DNA of 64,000 nucleotides from Neobacillus massiliamazoniensis (GCF_001048695.1 NZ_CVRB01000002.1:124001-188000); one strand, 5' to 3'. Positions 53,071-62,200 are shown, numbered from the stretch's first letter. A program made the numbers and translations. Notes: generated by a model not told the origin, from the letters alone.

Positions 53071-53144
53071 TACCAACCCCTTATTTCCTATATAAAAATG
53101 TTAACATAGGGATAACTATAGGAAAAATATAAAAAAAATAAGTT

Positions 53145-54080
53145 TTACTTAAGTTTTCCGTATAATAAAATATTAGCTTTTTCCTTTATTTCTAAAGAAA
53201 AACTGGCTTTCTTTCCGATTTTTTTAACCTTCATTTGTGTTGAGATTACAACTCCAGTAATGATTAAGATAGAACCGAAAATTTGTGGTAGTGTGATACT
53301 ATTTTTTAAAACGATTAATCCGACAATCATAGCAATAAACGGTTCCAAATTCATAAATAGTGATGCCTTTGAAGCCCCTGCCTTTTGTATTTGACTGTTC
53401 CAAATTAACGTACAGACTCCATGCATAATGATTGCAGAAACTATTAATAAAATCCATGGCCCTATTTCACTGCTGAACTTAAGGGGAGATTCTGTCATAA
53501 GGGCTGCAGGTGCTAAACTGCTAAATCCGATTAAGGTAGAGTATGCAGTTGTAGTAATTGGATGATAGCGGTCTGTAAGCTTTTTAACGAGAATAATTGA
53601 GATTGAAAAAGATAGCATTGTAATAAAAATCCATACAATTCCAATTGAAAATCGGAGGCTTTCTCCATTTGTAATAACAAAGAAAACACCCAAAAAAGCA
53701 ATAATGGATCCCATTGATAACTTCAATGTTAGTTTTTCCTTTAGAAATATGGAAGCTAATAAAGCTGTTGTAATGGGTGTTAAGGCTAGAATTAATGCTG
53801 AAGTTGTCGGATGGGCTGTTTTTAGTCCGGCATAGAATGTCCAATGATTCACAAATGTTCCAACTAATCCAAGTAGAATCATCATCAACCAGTCTTTTCT
53901 ATTTATCCAAACCCATTTTTTTAATTTAAAAGTATATAGCCCAATAAAAATAGTAATAAAAAATAATCTTAACGTTGCAAGAAGCATTGGTGAGAATTCT
54001 TTTACCAAAATCGCACCAAAAATAAAATTACTCCCCCAGCAGGTAACACAGATTAGTAAAAGAATGTAGGTTCGAATCAT
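53145..54080 (-). CDS. EamA/DMT-family transporter
   Basis: A 311-residue membrane protein with ten spans in two EamA repeats (FIFGAILVKEFSPMLLATLRLF in the first, LFMNLEPFIAMIVGLIVL in the second). Such proteins usually export amino acids or other metabolites. It lies 42 bp downstream of an amidohydrolase gene on the same strand, so the two may be cotranscribed. The ribosome-binding site is AAGGCTGG, rather weak. Confidence 0.85.
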   Translation of the reverse strand: MIRTYILLLICVTCWGSNFIFGAILVKEFSPMLLATLRLFFITIFIGLYTFKLKKWVWINRKDWLMMILLGLVGTFVNHWTFYAGLKTAHPTTSALILALTPITTALLASIFLKEKLTLKLSMGSIIAFLGVFFVITNGESLRFSIGIVWIFITMLSFSISIILVKKLTDRYHPITTTAYSTLIGFSSLAPAALMTESPLKFSSEIGPWILLIVSAIIMHGVCTLIWNSQIQKAGASKASLFMNLEPFIAMIVGLIVLKNSITLPQIFGSILIITGVVISTQMKVKKIGKKASFSLEIKEKANILLYGKLK

Positions 54081-54122
54081 GATTATAACCAGCCTTTATA
54101 AGCTCTTTTTGTTAAGGCTCTG

Positions 54123-55625
54123 TTAATTTTGCATAGTAAAATCATAATCTTCCTCGTTATATCTTTTTTCGTCTACATAGGCACGTGCATGTCCCCAAAA
54201 ATATTTTGTTGGCTGCATATATTTCTCAAGACCCGCACGCTTGATTGTGGAACGCGCCTCTTCATTGGCATCATTTAAAATCGTGCCTTCATCAACATTT
54301 AGAACTTTTCGTCCTTCCATGATTAGTTTTCCATCCACGATTGTATGCTCCACATCATTTCCTACGGCTTGATAGACAAGCCGATGAACATGCATAAATT
54401 CAGGAGTCAAGTGGGGCTGATTTAAGTTAACGGTAATGACATCTGCTTTTTTTCCAACTTCCAGCGATCCCAAATCGTCATCCCAGCCAATGCATTTCGC
54501 GGCATCGATTGTGACCATTTCTAATAGTTTGCCAGGCGGTAAATAATATTCGTCTCTTAATGCTGCTTGATGAATAAACTGAGTTTTCCTCATTGCTTGA
54601 AAAAGATCGAAGCTTGTTGATGGAGAAGTTCCATCAGTAGAAATCGCAACCGTCGCTCCCAGTTCAAGTAATTCGATGATTGGCGTTCGTGCATGTACCT
54701 GTGTAAATCCGGGTGACGCACTCACATTTGTACCTGTTTCAGCTAAAATTTTTGCCTCATCAAAAGATATTCCGCGGCAATGCTGAAGGTGAACGTCGGG
54801 ACCTAAAAGCGCGTTCTCCTTATCTTGGATGGCTAAGTGAATCATTCCGCCAAAGGCATCAGAGTGAATTCGTGTATTATATTTTCTCGCAATCTCTCTA
54901 ATCTTTTTCGCTTGATAGCGGTCATGCTCCGTTAATCCATAAAGCCGGGCTGGTGAAGTTGGACTGGAAGGATCTACAGAAGTAACGATTACAAATGGTG
55001 TAATAAAGGCTCTTGTTTTGTCATGATTAGCATGATTCAATGCTTCAATGACTGCTTCAGCCCCCTTTATCACTTCCTCGTAGGTGACTTCTTTTGTAAC
55101 TCTTTTTCCATCAACCCAACGGCTGAATAAATGCGGCCAAGGGGGATTGCAAGGACCGGTACAAACCACCTCTCTAACACCAACTTCTGCATAAGCCTTC
55201 GCATGATTGATTGCAAAAATCGGATCATCCGACCGCGGCATCGAACCTAAAACGGATACACCTGTCGTGATTCCAGCTTTTAATCGTTCAAGCGCCGAAA
55301 GCTTTCCTTCGTAATACCAAAAATCATCTGTTACAAAATGTTTATACGTATTTGTCATAATTGGCATCCAAAAATCAATATTCTCCATTGCAATCGTTTT
55401 AAACATCGAATGCCCGCCATGACCATGAACATCAATTAATCCTGGTAAAATACACTGATGGCTGCAATCCAACACTTTTTGCGCTTCAAATTTTCCCATT
55501 AGCCTTTCGGTTGTATCTACAGCTACTATTCTTCCATTATTTATTGCGACAGCACCATCTTGAAGAATTCGTCTGTCTTTGTCCATCGTGATCACGGTTC
55601 CATGTACAAGCAGTAAGTCAATCAT
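54123..55625 (-). CDS. Amidohydrolase of the TRZ/ATZ (SsnA/chlorohydrolase) family
   Basis: A 500-residue metal-dependent hydrolase. The HxH motif is in GLIDVHGHGGHSMF. Later residues are H in RIHSDAFGGM, H in LQHCRGISFDEA and D in VAISTDGTSPS, followed by KLLEMVTIDAAKCIGWDDDLGSLEVGKKAD. Members deaminate or dechlorinate N-heterocycles such as guanine analogues, melamine or S-adenosylhomocysteine. Unlike the protein at 27.5 kb, this one keeps the full metal site. GGAGGGG precedes the ATG. Its promoter shares the 21-bp repeat architecture. Confidence 0.85.
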   Translation of the reverse strand: MIDLLLVHGTVITMDKDRRILQDGAVAINNGRIVAVDTTERLMGKFEAQKVLDCSHQCILPGLIDVHGHGGHSMFKTIAMENIDFWMPIMTNTYKHFVTDDFWYYEGKLSALERLKAGITTGVSVLGSMPRSDDPIFAINHAKAYAEVGVREVVCTGPCNPPWPHLFSRWVDGKRVTKEVTYEEVIKGAEAVIEALNHANHDKTRAFITPFVIVTSVDPSSPTSPARLYGLTEHDRYQAKKIREIARKYNTRIHSDAFGGMIHLAIQDKENALLGPDVHLQHCRGISFDEAKILAETGTNVSASPGFTQVHARTPIIELLELGATVAISTDGTSPSTSFDLFQAMRKTQFIHQAALRDEYYLPPGKLLEMVTIDAAKCIGWDDDLGSLEVGKKADVITVNLNQPHLTPEFMHVHRLVYQAVGNDVEHTIVDGKLIMEGRKVLNVDEGTILNDANEEARSTIKRAGLEKYMQPTKYFWGHARAYVDEKRYNEEDYDFTMQN

Positions 55626-55695
55626 TTAGTTTCCCCTCCTTTTCCTTTCAGACTTGTTCAAGAAATACCCATGAACGAGTACAACACATTTTTTA

Positions 55696-55758
55696 ATTAT
55701 AAGAAAAAAGGATTGTTTATATTTTCAGAATTAATACTATTTTTTTAAAAATTTTTAC
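55696..55758 (-). promoter_or_regulatory. Promoter with 21-bp direct repeats, in front of the 54.1-55.6 kb amidohydrolase (site C)
   Basis: A TATAAT -10 (55696-55701) lies 39 bp from a GTATTAATTC half-site (GTA at 55735-55737) and 60 bp from GTAAAAATTTTTAAAAAAA (55756-55758). The match in geometry to sites A, D and E is exact. It lies between the amidohydrolase gene and a divergent, frameshifted response-regulator gene. Confidence 0.65.
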
Positions 55759-55849
55759 TTAATTCTCTCGTTGTATTTACTTTAATTATCGATTTTGATT
55801 AAAATTTAATGAAATAACGAAGGCGGCTGATAAAGAAGGGGCTGAAGAA

Positions 55850-56561
55850 ATGAATGCTTTAATTGTCGATGATGAACTATTAGAATTAGAACAATTGGAG
55901 TATATGCTTCAATCGGAATGCCCTAATTGGAAGATTTACAAAGCGGCTGATGCAAACCAGGCACATGACATTAATCGAAGTTTTCCTATCCAATTGGCTT
56001 TTTTAGATATCAATCTTCCAGGAAAATCAGGTCTGGAATTCGGAGAAGAATTGCGGGAAATCAATCAGGAAGTAGACATTATTATGGTGACAGCCTCTCA
56101 GAATTTCAACTATACACAACAATCCATTCGAATCGGAGTATTTAACCAAGCCAATCATCGAAAGTGAATTATTAAGTGTCTTAGCTAAATATAAAGACAA
56201 GCAGCCAGCAAAGATCTATTCTAGTCTCATAGATTGTTCACTAAAAATTATTCATGAAGGGTTCAATGAAAAGATCTCCTTATTAGATATTGCGAATAAG
56301 GTGCATGTTAACCCAACATACTTGAGCCGGAAATTTCATGAAGAAGTCGGGGTCTTATTTTCTGAATATCTAATCCAATATCGGATTCAAACAGCCAAAC
56401 AATTTTTAATAACTCACATAAATTGGACGATATCGGATGTTGCCGAAAAGTCTGGATTCAGAAGTCAGCACTATTTCAGTACGTTATTTCGCAAAATAGA
56501 AGGAATATCTCCTACAGAATTTCGTGAACGAGAAAATAAATCACTTTCTTCTTCCCAATAA
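55850..56561 (+). pseudogene. AraC-type response regulator gene, frameshifted
   Basis: The receiver part (MNALIVDDELLELEQLEYML, D53 in FLDINLPGKSG) is intact up to RIGVF. There the frame is lost by a deletion of about seven bases that removed the DY-[LI] part of the conserved DYLTKP motif. The remaining regulator (KPIIES in another frame, then VHVNPTYLSRKFHEEVG and DVAEKSGFRSQHYFSTLFRK) continues to 56561. It is a clear homologue of the regulator at 22.5 kb. No histidine kinase gene is adjacent. Confidence 0.88.
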
Positions 56562-56599
56562 TACCGCAGGGATAAGGGAAAGTGATTTATTATGGCAAC

Positions 56600-56779
56600 T
56601 TATTCTATCTTTTTGCAACAGCTTAGAATTTCAATTGCTGCAAAGTTTCTTTCGTTTGCATGCTGAAGCGGTGTGACACCTTCAGAATCTGGTATGTTCA
56701 CATCAGCCCCATGTTCTATTAATAGCTTAATCTTTTCCTGCTGTTTTTTCCCACCGTTATTTAGAACAATCGCTTCCAT
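56600..56779 (-). pseudogene. C-terminal fragment of a third ankyrin-repeat gene
   Basis: Fifty-nine codons read MEAIVLNNGGKKQQEKIKLL, then EHGADVNIPDSEGVTPLQHA. They align with the last two repeats of the ankyrin lipoprotein (EAVILGDGG, DHGADVNIGDRDGITPLKHA). The initial ATG is internal to the repeat, and the rest of the gene is missing. Confidence 0.75.
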
Positions 56780-56861
56780 ATATATCTAATGACGTTGAAA
56801 ACATACTTAAGAAGGAACATGGGGTTTATGATGTTCATGTCCTAAAAGAATGCTCAAATAT

Positions 56862-56887
56862 AAAAACCGCACTGATCGTGCGGTTTT
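56862..56887. terminator. Hairpin AAAACCGCAC/GTGCGGTTTT
   Basis: A perfect 10-bp stem with a short loop. The plus-strand frame just before it reads NDVENILKKEHGVYDVHVLKE, which looks like the decayed end of a small metal-binding-type protein; this is very tentative. Confidence 0.6.
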
Positions 56888-56923
56888 AAAAAACGAGAAG
56901 ATGTTCTATTTTCTGTGAAAGGA

Positions 56924-57010
56924 TTATGTTTTAAACTTGGTCAAGTCTAAGCGCGTATTATTTTCCCAAATGGATCCTTTTCCGCTAAGCTTAATGTGAA
57001 TATGAACCTT
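56924..57010 (-). pseudogene. Short C-terminal relic, GerC-like
   Basis: The minus-strand frame ends HIHIKLSGKGSIWENNTRLD and LTKFKT before a stop. The GxGSxxENNTxLDL pattern recalls the C-terminal domain of Ger(x)C spore-germination lipoproteins. Too short for certainty. Confidence 0.3.
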
Positions 57011-57015
57011 TAACA

Positions 57016-57294
57016 TCAAGATGCAACTCGTTCAATCTTCTTTTTAGAAACACTATCATTCTTTGTTACCATACTTACAACAGTCATAACTACTACATTT
57101 ATAATAAGTGCTATTATCCCTACATTTATATCCTTCACCCACTGAGGAAGTAAAGGAACCAGGGTTCCTAAAGTGCTTTTCGAAAGCGTAATGTATGCTA
57201 CCCCCCATAATGATTCCAGCGAATGCTCCTTGTTTCGTCACAAAATTATTCTTCATTAAGCTAAATATCATAGGTGGAAACAGCTGGGTAACGC
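57016..57294 (-). pseudogene. C-terminal fragment of a second SSS symporter gene
   Basis: Almost base-identical to the last 280 bp of the symporter gene at 35.1 kb, including the stop codon. One small deletion near 57203 breaks the frame. The fragment begins abruptly where it joins an integrase remnant. Confidence 0.88.
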
Positions 57295-57315
57295 GCTCGA
57301 ATACTAGTATAATGC

Positions 57316-57622
57316 AACCGATCAATATGGTTTGCACCAAAGAAAATGGAGATATGGTAACCCCTGACACATTCAAATATGCTAGCAGAGTAATTCATTT
57401 TAGCTTAGGGATCATGTTTAATTTCCATTCCCTTAGATATACCCATGCAACCACTCTTATCGAAAATGGTGCAAATATCAAAGATTTTCAAACAAGATTG
57501 GGTCATACCAAAATCGAAACCACACTTGACACTTACACACGCAACAGAAAAAATGGCTGAACAATCAGTAAAGATATTTAAAAATGCAATCAATCCTAAT
57601 TTGCCTACCAGATAAAAGTTCC
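57316..57622 (+). pseudogene. C-terminal remnant of a tyrosine recombinase (phage/ICE-type integrase)
   Basis: The frame includes VCTKENGDMVTPDTF, FHSLRYTHATTLIENGANIK and RLGHTKIETTLDTY, with the catalytic R, H/R and tyrosine region of tyrosine recombinases. A frameshift just at TYTHATEKM separates the last 20 codons. It marks the right edge of the variable region, directly before conserved core genes. Confidence 0.8.
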
Positions 57623-57664
57623 GTTAGCAAATGGTAGGCAAATCAAACCTGATAGATATTATTA

Positions 57665-59059
57665 TTACTCAATAACCTTGATTTTACTGGTTAGAAGACA
57701 AACAGTTTCTACATGGGTGGTCTGCGGAAACATATCCACCGGCTGAATATACTTCACTTCATATTTCGAGATTAACAAATTGATGTCCTTTGCCAAGGTA
57801 GATGGATTGCATGAAACGTAGATGAGTTTTTCAGGTTTGACCTGTAAAATAGTTTGAATCAATTGATTGTCCATGCCGGTTCGGGGGGGATCGACCACGA
57901 TGATGTCCGGTTTCCAGCCCTTTTTCACCCATTTTGGCAATACTTCTTCTGCCTTACCTGGGACATATTTAGTGTTGGTGATCCCTTGACGTTTTGCATT
58001 TTTCTTTGCATCCTCAATCGATTCCGGGATAATGTCCATGCCGCGGACTTCTGCTGCCTGATTAGCGAGCCATAACCCGATTGTTCCGACACCGCAATAA
58101 GCATCCACTACTTTTTCATGACTAGTCAGATCTGCCGCTTTTTTTACTTCATTATATAACTTTACAGTTTGGACCGGATTCAACTGGAAGAAGGTCCGTG
58201 CTGACAGCTCAAATTGTAGGTCGCCTAATGTTTCTTGAATAAATTCTTCCCCAGCCAGCTTAAAGGTTTCTTCCCCAAAAATCAGCGATGTTTTTTGCCC
58301 GTTGATATTTTGGACGATGGACTTCACATGGGAAAGTCGCTTTTGAATTTCTTCAATAATAAGCTCCTTTTTCGGCAGTTCTTTTTGTGTTGTAATAAAA
58401 ACAACCTGAAGCTCGCCTGTTTGAACACCTACACGGGTTACAATGGTGCGGACAATTCCTTTTTTTGTTTTTTCATTATAAATAGGAATAGATAACTCCT
58501 CTAAAATCTTTTTAACTTTGGCTGTCGCTTCCGTCGTTTGGGAATGCTGGACAGCGCAATGTTCGATATCGATGAGTTGATGAGAATTGAGGCCGTATAG
58601 TCCTGCTAGCACTTTTCCGTCCTTTTGACCGAGCTGAAAACTACTTTTATTACGGTATCCCCATGGATCATCCATCCCGATCGTTTCACGAATATCCAGC
58701 TTGTTGACTTCTAGCTTCGTGTGCCGTTCAAGTGATTGGATCACAATGTCTCGTTTTTCCTTAAGCTGTTGGTCATAGCGTAAATGCTGAAGTTGACACC
58801 CTCCGCATTTTTCATAGACAGGGCAAGGTGGTTGTACCCTGAAAGGAGATTTGATGCGGATTTTTTTTATTTTTGCTTCCGCGAATTTTGGACTTATTTT
58901 TGTAGCCTCGACGACAACCTCTTCTCCTGGTAGTGCACCTGGCACAAAGACAACCTGTTTTTTAAAATATCCGACTCCTTCTCCATTAATTCCAATCCTT
59001 TTTATTGTTAAAGGAAACGTCTGATGTAATTGAATTTTGATATTTTGTTCTGTTTTCAC
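57665..59059 (-). CDS. rlmCD: 23S rRNA (uracil-5-)-methyltransferase, RlmCD type
   Basis: A SAM-dependent enzyme that methylates uridines in 23S rRNA. An N-terminal TRAM domain ([25 protein letters not shown]) is followed by the Fe-S cysteines [11 protein letters not shown], the SAM site [23 protein letters not shown] and the catalytic cysteine region [12 protein letters not shown] prefer the GTG start giving MKTEQNIK, eight bases after GGAG; the GTG three codons earlier touches the ribosome-binding site. Length about 464 residues. In B. subtilis the homologues are YefA and YfjO; the neighbourhood here is that of yfjO. Confidence 0.9.
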   Translation of the reverse strand: MKTEQNIKIQLHQTFPLTIKRIGINGEGVGYFKKQVVFVPGALPGEEVVVEATKISPKFAEAKIKKIRIKSPFRVQPPCPVYEKCGGCQLQHLRYDQQLKEKRDIVIQSLERHTKLEVNKLDIRETIGMDDPWGYRNKSSFQLGQKDGKVLAGLYGLNSHQLIDIEHCAVQHSQTTEATAKVKKILEELSIPIYNEKTKKGIVRTIVTRVGVQTGELQVVFITTQKELPKKELIIEEIQKRLSHVKSIVQNINGQKTSLIFGEETFKLAGEEFIQETLGDLQFELSARTFFQLNPVQTVKLYNEVKKAADLTSHEKVVDAYCGVGTIGLWLANQAAEVRGMDIIPESIEDAKKNAKRQGITNTKYVPGKAEEVLPKWVKKGWKPDIIVVDPPRTGMDNQLIQTILQVKPEKLIYVSCNPSTLAKDINLLISKYEVKYIQPVDMFPQTTHVETVCLLTSKIKVIE

Positions 59060-59133
59060 AGTGTTCACTCCATTTATTCGGTCCTTCCTTACATACAGGG
59101 AAGTTTTCCCGTATTATAGCATGATTTACAAAG

Positions 59134-59163
59134 AAAAGCCGAATTCACTTGGAATCCGGCTTT
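59134..59163 (-). terminator. Terminator of pdaA
   Basis: On the minus strand AAAGCCGGATTC pairs with GAATTCGGCTTT around CAAGT (one mismatch), followed by TC and T-rich sequence. It overlaps the pdaA stop codon. Confidence 0.75.
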
Positions 59164-59929
59164 ATTTTTTCATAGGAAAATCATCAAGGCTTTTGAAATG
59201 ATACCCTCGATTTTTCAAATCTTTTATCACTTTTTCAAGGGCATCGGCATTATCCTTCGAGATTGTGTGTAATAAAAGAACAGCCCCGGGATGAATTTGC
59301 CTCATAATATTGTTATATGCGTACTCCGCGCCCTTTTGCTGCTTCACATTCCAATCTACATATGCAAGGGACCAAAATACGTGAGTGTAACCCTCATCTT
59401 TAGTAATTTGCAGCGTTCTTTCACTAAAAATCCCTCTTGGCGGGCGAAGGTACTTCATTCCCTTTTGCCCCGTTATTTCTTTTGTCCTCGCTTTAACCTT
59501 TTCAAGCTCGTCTTGAATTTTTGCTGCACTTACTGCCGTAAAATCAGGATGACTCCATGAATGGTTGCCAATAATATGTCCTTCTTTCACAATCCGTTTA
59601 GACAGCTTCTTCTGTGACTCTAAAAAATGACCTGTTACAAAAAACGTTGCTGGTACTTTTTCCTTTTTTAAAACATCAAGGATTTTTGGCGTATTCCCAT
59701 TTTCATAGCCACTGTCGAAAGTTAGATAAATGTTTTTGGAAATCGGGTCACCTTTGTAAAAAGCCCCGTATTTTTCAATGATTTGGTCAAGCTTAGCACC
59801 TGCCTCAGCCTGATTCTCATTTTCCGCTTTTTTTATACCCCAGTGGATTTGCTGATTGGAGACAGCTCCGTATGTAATACTGGGCGCCAATACAAGCAAC
59901 ATGCCAATAATCCATATTATTCTTTTCAT
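59162..59929 (-). CDS. pdaA: Delta-lactam-biosynthetic de-N-acetylase (polysaccharide deacetylase)
   Basis: A 255-residue exported deacetylase needed in Bacillus for muramic-delta-lactam formation in the spore cortex. Signal peptide residues 1-22 (IIWIIGMLLVLAPSITYGA). The NodB domain shows NIYLTFDSGYENG (motif 1, with D-S rather than D-D), GNHSWSHPDF (motif 2), LRPPRG (motif 3) and ILLH-type LLLHTISKDN at the end. The WGIKKAENE segment near the N-terminus is characteristic of PdaA. Start at the ATG after AAGGGGG. Its presence supports a spore-forming host. Confidence 0.92.
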   Translation of the reverse strand: MKRIIWIIGMLLVLAPSITYGAVSNQQIHWGIKKAENENQAEAGAKLDQIIEKYGAFYKGDPISKNIYLTFDSGYENGNTPKILDVLKKEKVPATFFVTGHFLESQKKLSKRIVKEGHIIGNHSWSHPDFTAVSAAKIQDELEKVKARTKEITGQKGMKYLRPPRGIFSERTLQITKDEGYTHVFWSLAYVDWNVKQQKGAEYAYNNIMRQIHPGAVLLLHTISKDNADALEKVIKDLKNRGYHFKSLDDFPMKK

Positions 59930-60113
59930 CGATGTTCCCCCTTTTTTTATTATTGTTTGTTTAAAAATGGGAAACATAATTGGAAGATAAAGGTATATTT
60001 ATGTTTTAGTTAGGGAAGTTGCCACTCGAAGTTTGCAAGATTTTGTCGAATAAATGTTTAAGAATGCAGACGGTATCTAAAGCACACTATAGTACAAGTG
60101 GATTTATTAAAAT

Positions 60114-60147
60114 AAAAAAAGGATAAACGCACCACTCACGTCTACCC
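60114..60147 (-). terminator. Terminator of the fumarase gene
   Basis: On the minus strand GGGTAGACG pairs with CGTTTATCC (two G-U pairs), followed by seven T. Confidence 0.75.
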
Positions 60148-60163
60148 TCTTTAAAATCAAATT

Positions 60164-61708
60164 TTATTTAAAAACCGGATCTTTAAACTGCGCTAATTTT
60201 TCCAATGAAGATTTGTCTACATCAGCGTGTAGGCTGTTTCCGTGTGAGTCCATTGTTACGACTGCTGTGAAGCCTTCTACTTGAAGGTGCCACATCGCTT
60301 CAGGGATTCCGAATTGCATTAAATCTACGCCCTCAACTGATTTGATGCAGTCTGCATAATACTGAGCTGCACCACCGATTGCATTCAAGTATACGCCGCC
60401 ATGTTCCTTTAGGGCAGCCAATGTTTTTGGTCCCATACCGCCTTTACCGATAACGGCGCGAATGCCAAACTTTTTCATGATATCGCCTTGGTAAGGCTCC
60501 TCGCGAATGCTCGTGGTTGGGCCGGCTGCTTTAACATGCCATACGCCCGCATCATCCTTAAGCATAACCGGACCGCAATGATAAATGATCTGACCGTCAA
60601 GATTAACTGGTGCATCGTGATCGCTTAAATACTTATGAATTGCGTCACGACCGGTGTACATCATACCATTAATTTTAACCACGTCTCCGACTTTCAATGA
60701 ACGGATTTGTTCTTCCGTAATCGGTGCTTGTAAAGTGATGAAGTCCTCTGTAGGAGCAGTTTCTTTCTCAGCATCTGTTGCCGCAAAATCAATGAATTCA
60801 CCCTCTTGGTACATCCACTCATTAATTTCTCCGGTCACTGCATCAATAGCGACACCCATACGGCGGAATGCCCAGCAATTGTAGGCAACGGAAACATAGA
60901 AGCTTGCCGGAATTCGGTTCATCACACCAATTTTACAGCCGAGCAGCGTTGCTTCGCCGCCAAAGCCCATTGTACCGATCCCTAGCTTGTTTGCATTTTC
61001 CAAAACATACTCTTCCAAACGACGAAGGTCCTCATTAGGATTGACATCATCCACTGAGCGGAATAGCTGCTGCTTTGCTAAGTCGTATCCAGATGAACGG
61101 TCGCCACCAATTCCCACACCGATAAATCCGGCGCTGCAGCCTTGTCCTTGAGCCTGGTAAACGGAATGCATGATACATTTACGGATTCCATCTAAGTCAC
61201 GGCCGGCACGTCCAAGTCCGTCGAGCTCACAAGGCAAGCTGTATTGGATGTTTTTGTTTTCACAACCGCCCCCTTTTAAAATAAGGCGGACATCGATATA
61301 GTCTTTTTCCCATTGATCAAATTTAATAACAGGCAAACCTCCCCCAAGATTATCGCCGCTGTTTTCACCTGTTAACGAGTCAACAGAGTTAGGTCGTAAT
61401 TTCCCTTCCTTTGTCGCAAGGACAATGGCATTTTTAATGGCTTCTTTTAATTGTAATTGGTTCACACCAACAGGAGTTTTAATCTTAAAGGTTGGTAAGC
61501 CAGTGTCCTGGCAAATAGGTGATACTTGATCGTCAGCCATTTTGATGTTATTCGTGATGGTGGCAAGGCTCATTGCTGCACGAGTTCCGGCATTCTCTTT
61601 GTCCTTTGCAGCCTTCACGGCACGGCGAACGTCTTTTGGTAGTTTAGTAGATGTATCTACTACAAGCTTGTACATGCTTTCTTGAAATTTTGCGATATCC
61701 AATTTCAT
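60164..61708 (-). CDS. Class I fumarate hydratase (iron-sulfur)
   Basis: A 514-residue enzyme that interconverts fumarate and malate. It has fused alpha and beta parts: the N-terminal part carries ICQDTGLPTF, GGGCENKN, GCSAGFIGVGIGGDRSSGYD and GGEATLLGCKIG with the cysteines for a [4Fe-4S] cluster. The C-terminal part has GDVVKINGMMYTGRDAIHKY and GPTTSIREEPY with GKGGMGPKTLAAL. Typical annotation would be fumA-like. Start at the ATG after AAAGGGGAA. With mqo at the other end of the window it belongs to the TCA cycle, though the genes are unlinked. Confidence 0.92.
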   Translation of the reverse strand: MKLDIAKFQESMYKLVVDTSTKLPKDVRRAVKAAKDKENAGTRAAMSLATITNNIKMADDQVSPICQDTGLPTFKIKTPVGVNQLQLKEAIKNAIVLATKEGKLRPNSVDSLTGENSGDNLGGGLPVIKFDQWEKDYIDVRLILKGGGCENKNIQYSLPCELDGLGRAGRDLDGIRKCIMHSVYQAQGQGCSAGFIGVGIGGDRSSGYDLAKQQLFRSVDDVNPNEDLRRLEEYVLENANKLGIGTMGFGGEATLLGCKIGVMNRIPASFYVSVAYNCWAFRRMGVAIDAVTGEINEWMYQEGEFIDFAATDAEKETAPTEDFITLQAPITEEQIRSLKVGDVVKINGMMYTGRDAIHKYLSDHDAPVNLDGQIIYHCGPVMLKDDAGVWHVKAAGPTTSIREEPYQGDIMKKFGIRAVIGKGGMGPKTLAALKEHGGVYLNAIGGAAQYYADCIKSVEGVDLMQFGIPEAMWHLQVEGFTAVVTMDSHGNSLHADVDKSSLEKLAQFKDPVFK

Positions 61709-62179
61709 GTTCCCCTTTCCCTTTGTCCCCAAAAAAATCAACATTTTGACTTTCTCATTATACTCCTAACAACCATGGAATTAAAGAATAAGGTTGCAAC
61801 CGATTACACAAGAAAAGCGGAAGACACCCGTTTAGCGCCGTATGGACTGGAGCGCTTCGACTGAGATAAGGAAAGTAGAAAAGCGGAAGCGCCTGGGTCA
61901 GGGGCCACAGGCATAAGACAGGCCGACGTGAAGGGTGGTTTTTAACCTTCATGGCGGATTGACTTATGACCCCGAGCCCCTAGGCGCTAGAGCTAGACAA
62001 CACGGAGAACAGAGTGACCCTATGTTGACTTATCGTAGGGAGAAGAGCGAAGTACACTAGGCGCTGGGCGTCTCCGCCGAAAAACTCACGTTTTTCGGCG
62101 TGCGAGGTATCGCTTCCGAAGCTTACTCTTATGGAGCTGGACAATTCTCGAAGTCAAAATAGCTTTTTCAATAAAAAAA
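61709..62179. repeat. Intergenic repeat region with inverted repeats
   Basis: A GC-richer stretch than its flanks, with no gene. It contains AAAAGCGGAAGCGCCTGGGTC and, inverted, GAGCCCCTAGGCGCTAGAGC (about 61879-62000), sharing AGCGCCT, GGGGC and CATAAG arms. A shorter AAAGCGGAAG copy is near 61813, and a perfect 11-bp stem CGCCGAAAAAC/GTTTTTCGGCG lies at 62075-62100. Elements with AAGCGGAAGCGCC ends are, from memory, widespread between genes in Bacillaceae. Confidence 0.5.
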
Positions 62180-62200
62180 AGCCCGTTTACGAAACAGGCT
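62180..62200 (-). terminator. Terminator overlapping the end of the SE1561-family gene
   Basis: On the minus strand AGCCTGTTT pairs with AAACGGGCT (one mismatch or G-U) around CGT, followed by eight T. The stop codon lies inside the stem. Confidence 0.8.

Noticed and set aside
52366..56779. Ankyrin proteins as toxin-antitoxin or phage-defence parts
   Set aside because: No nuclease, toxin or other defence domain is adjacent; neighbours are transport and amidohydrolase genes.
57195..57560. A 121-codon plus-strand gene
   Set aside because: The frame is a chance join of antisense symporter sequence and an integrase C-terminus; only the second part is meaningful, and it is a remnant.
61758..61952. 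A small protein gene in the repeat region after the fumarase gene
   Set aside because: The frame runs through the inverted repeats; no ribosome-binding site or conserved residues.
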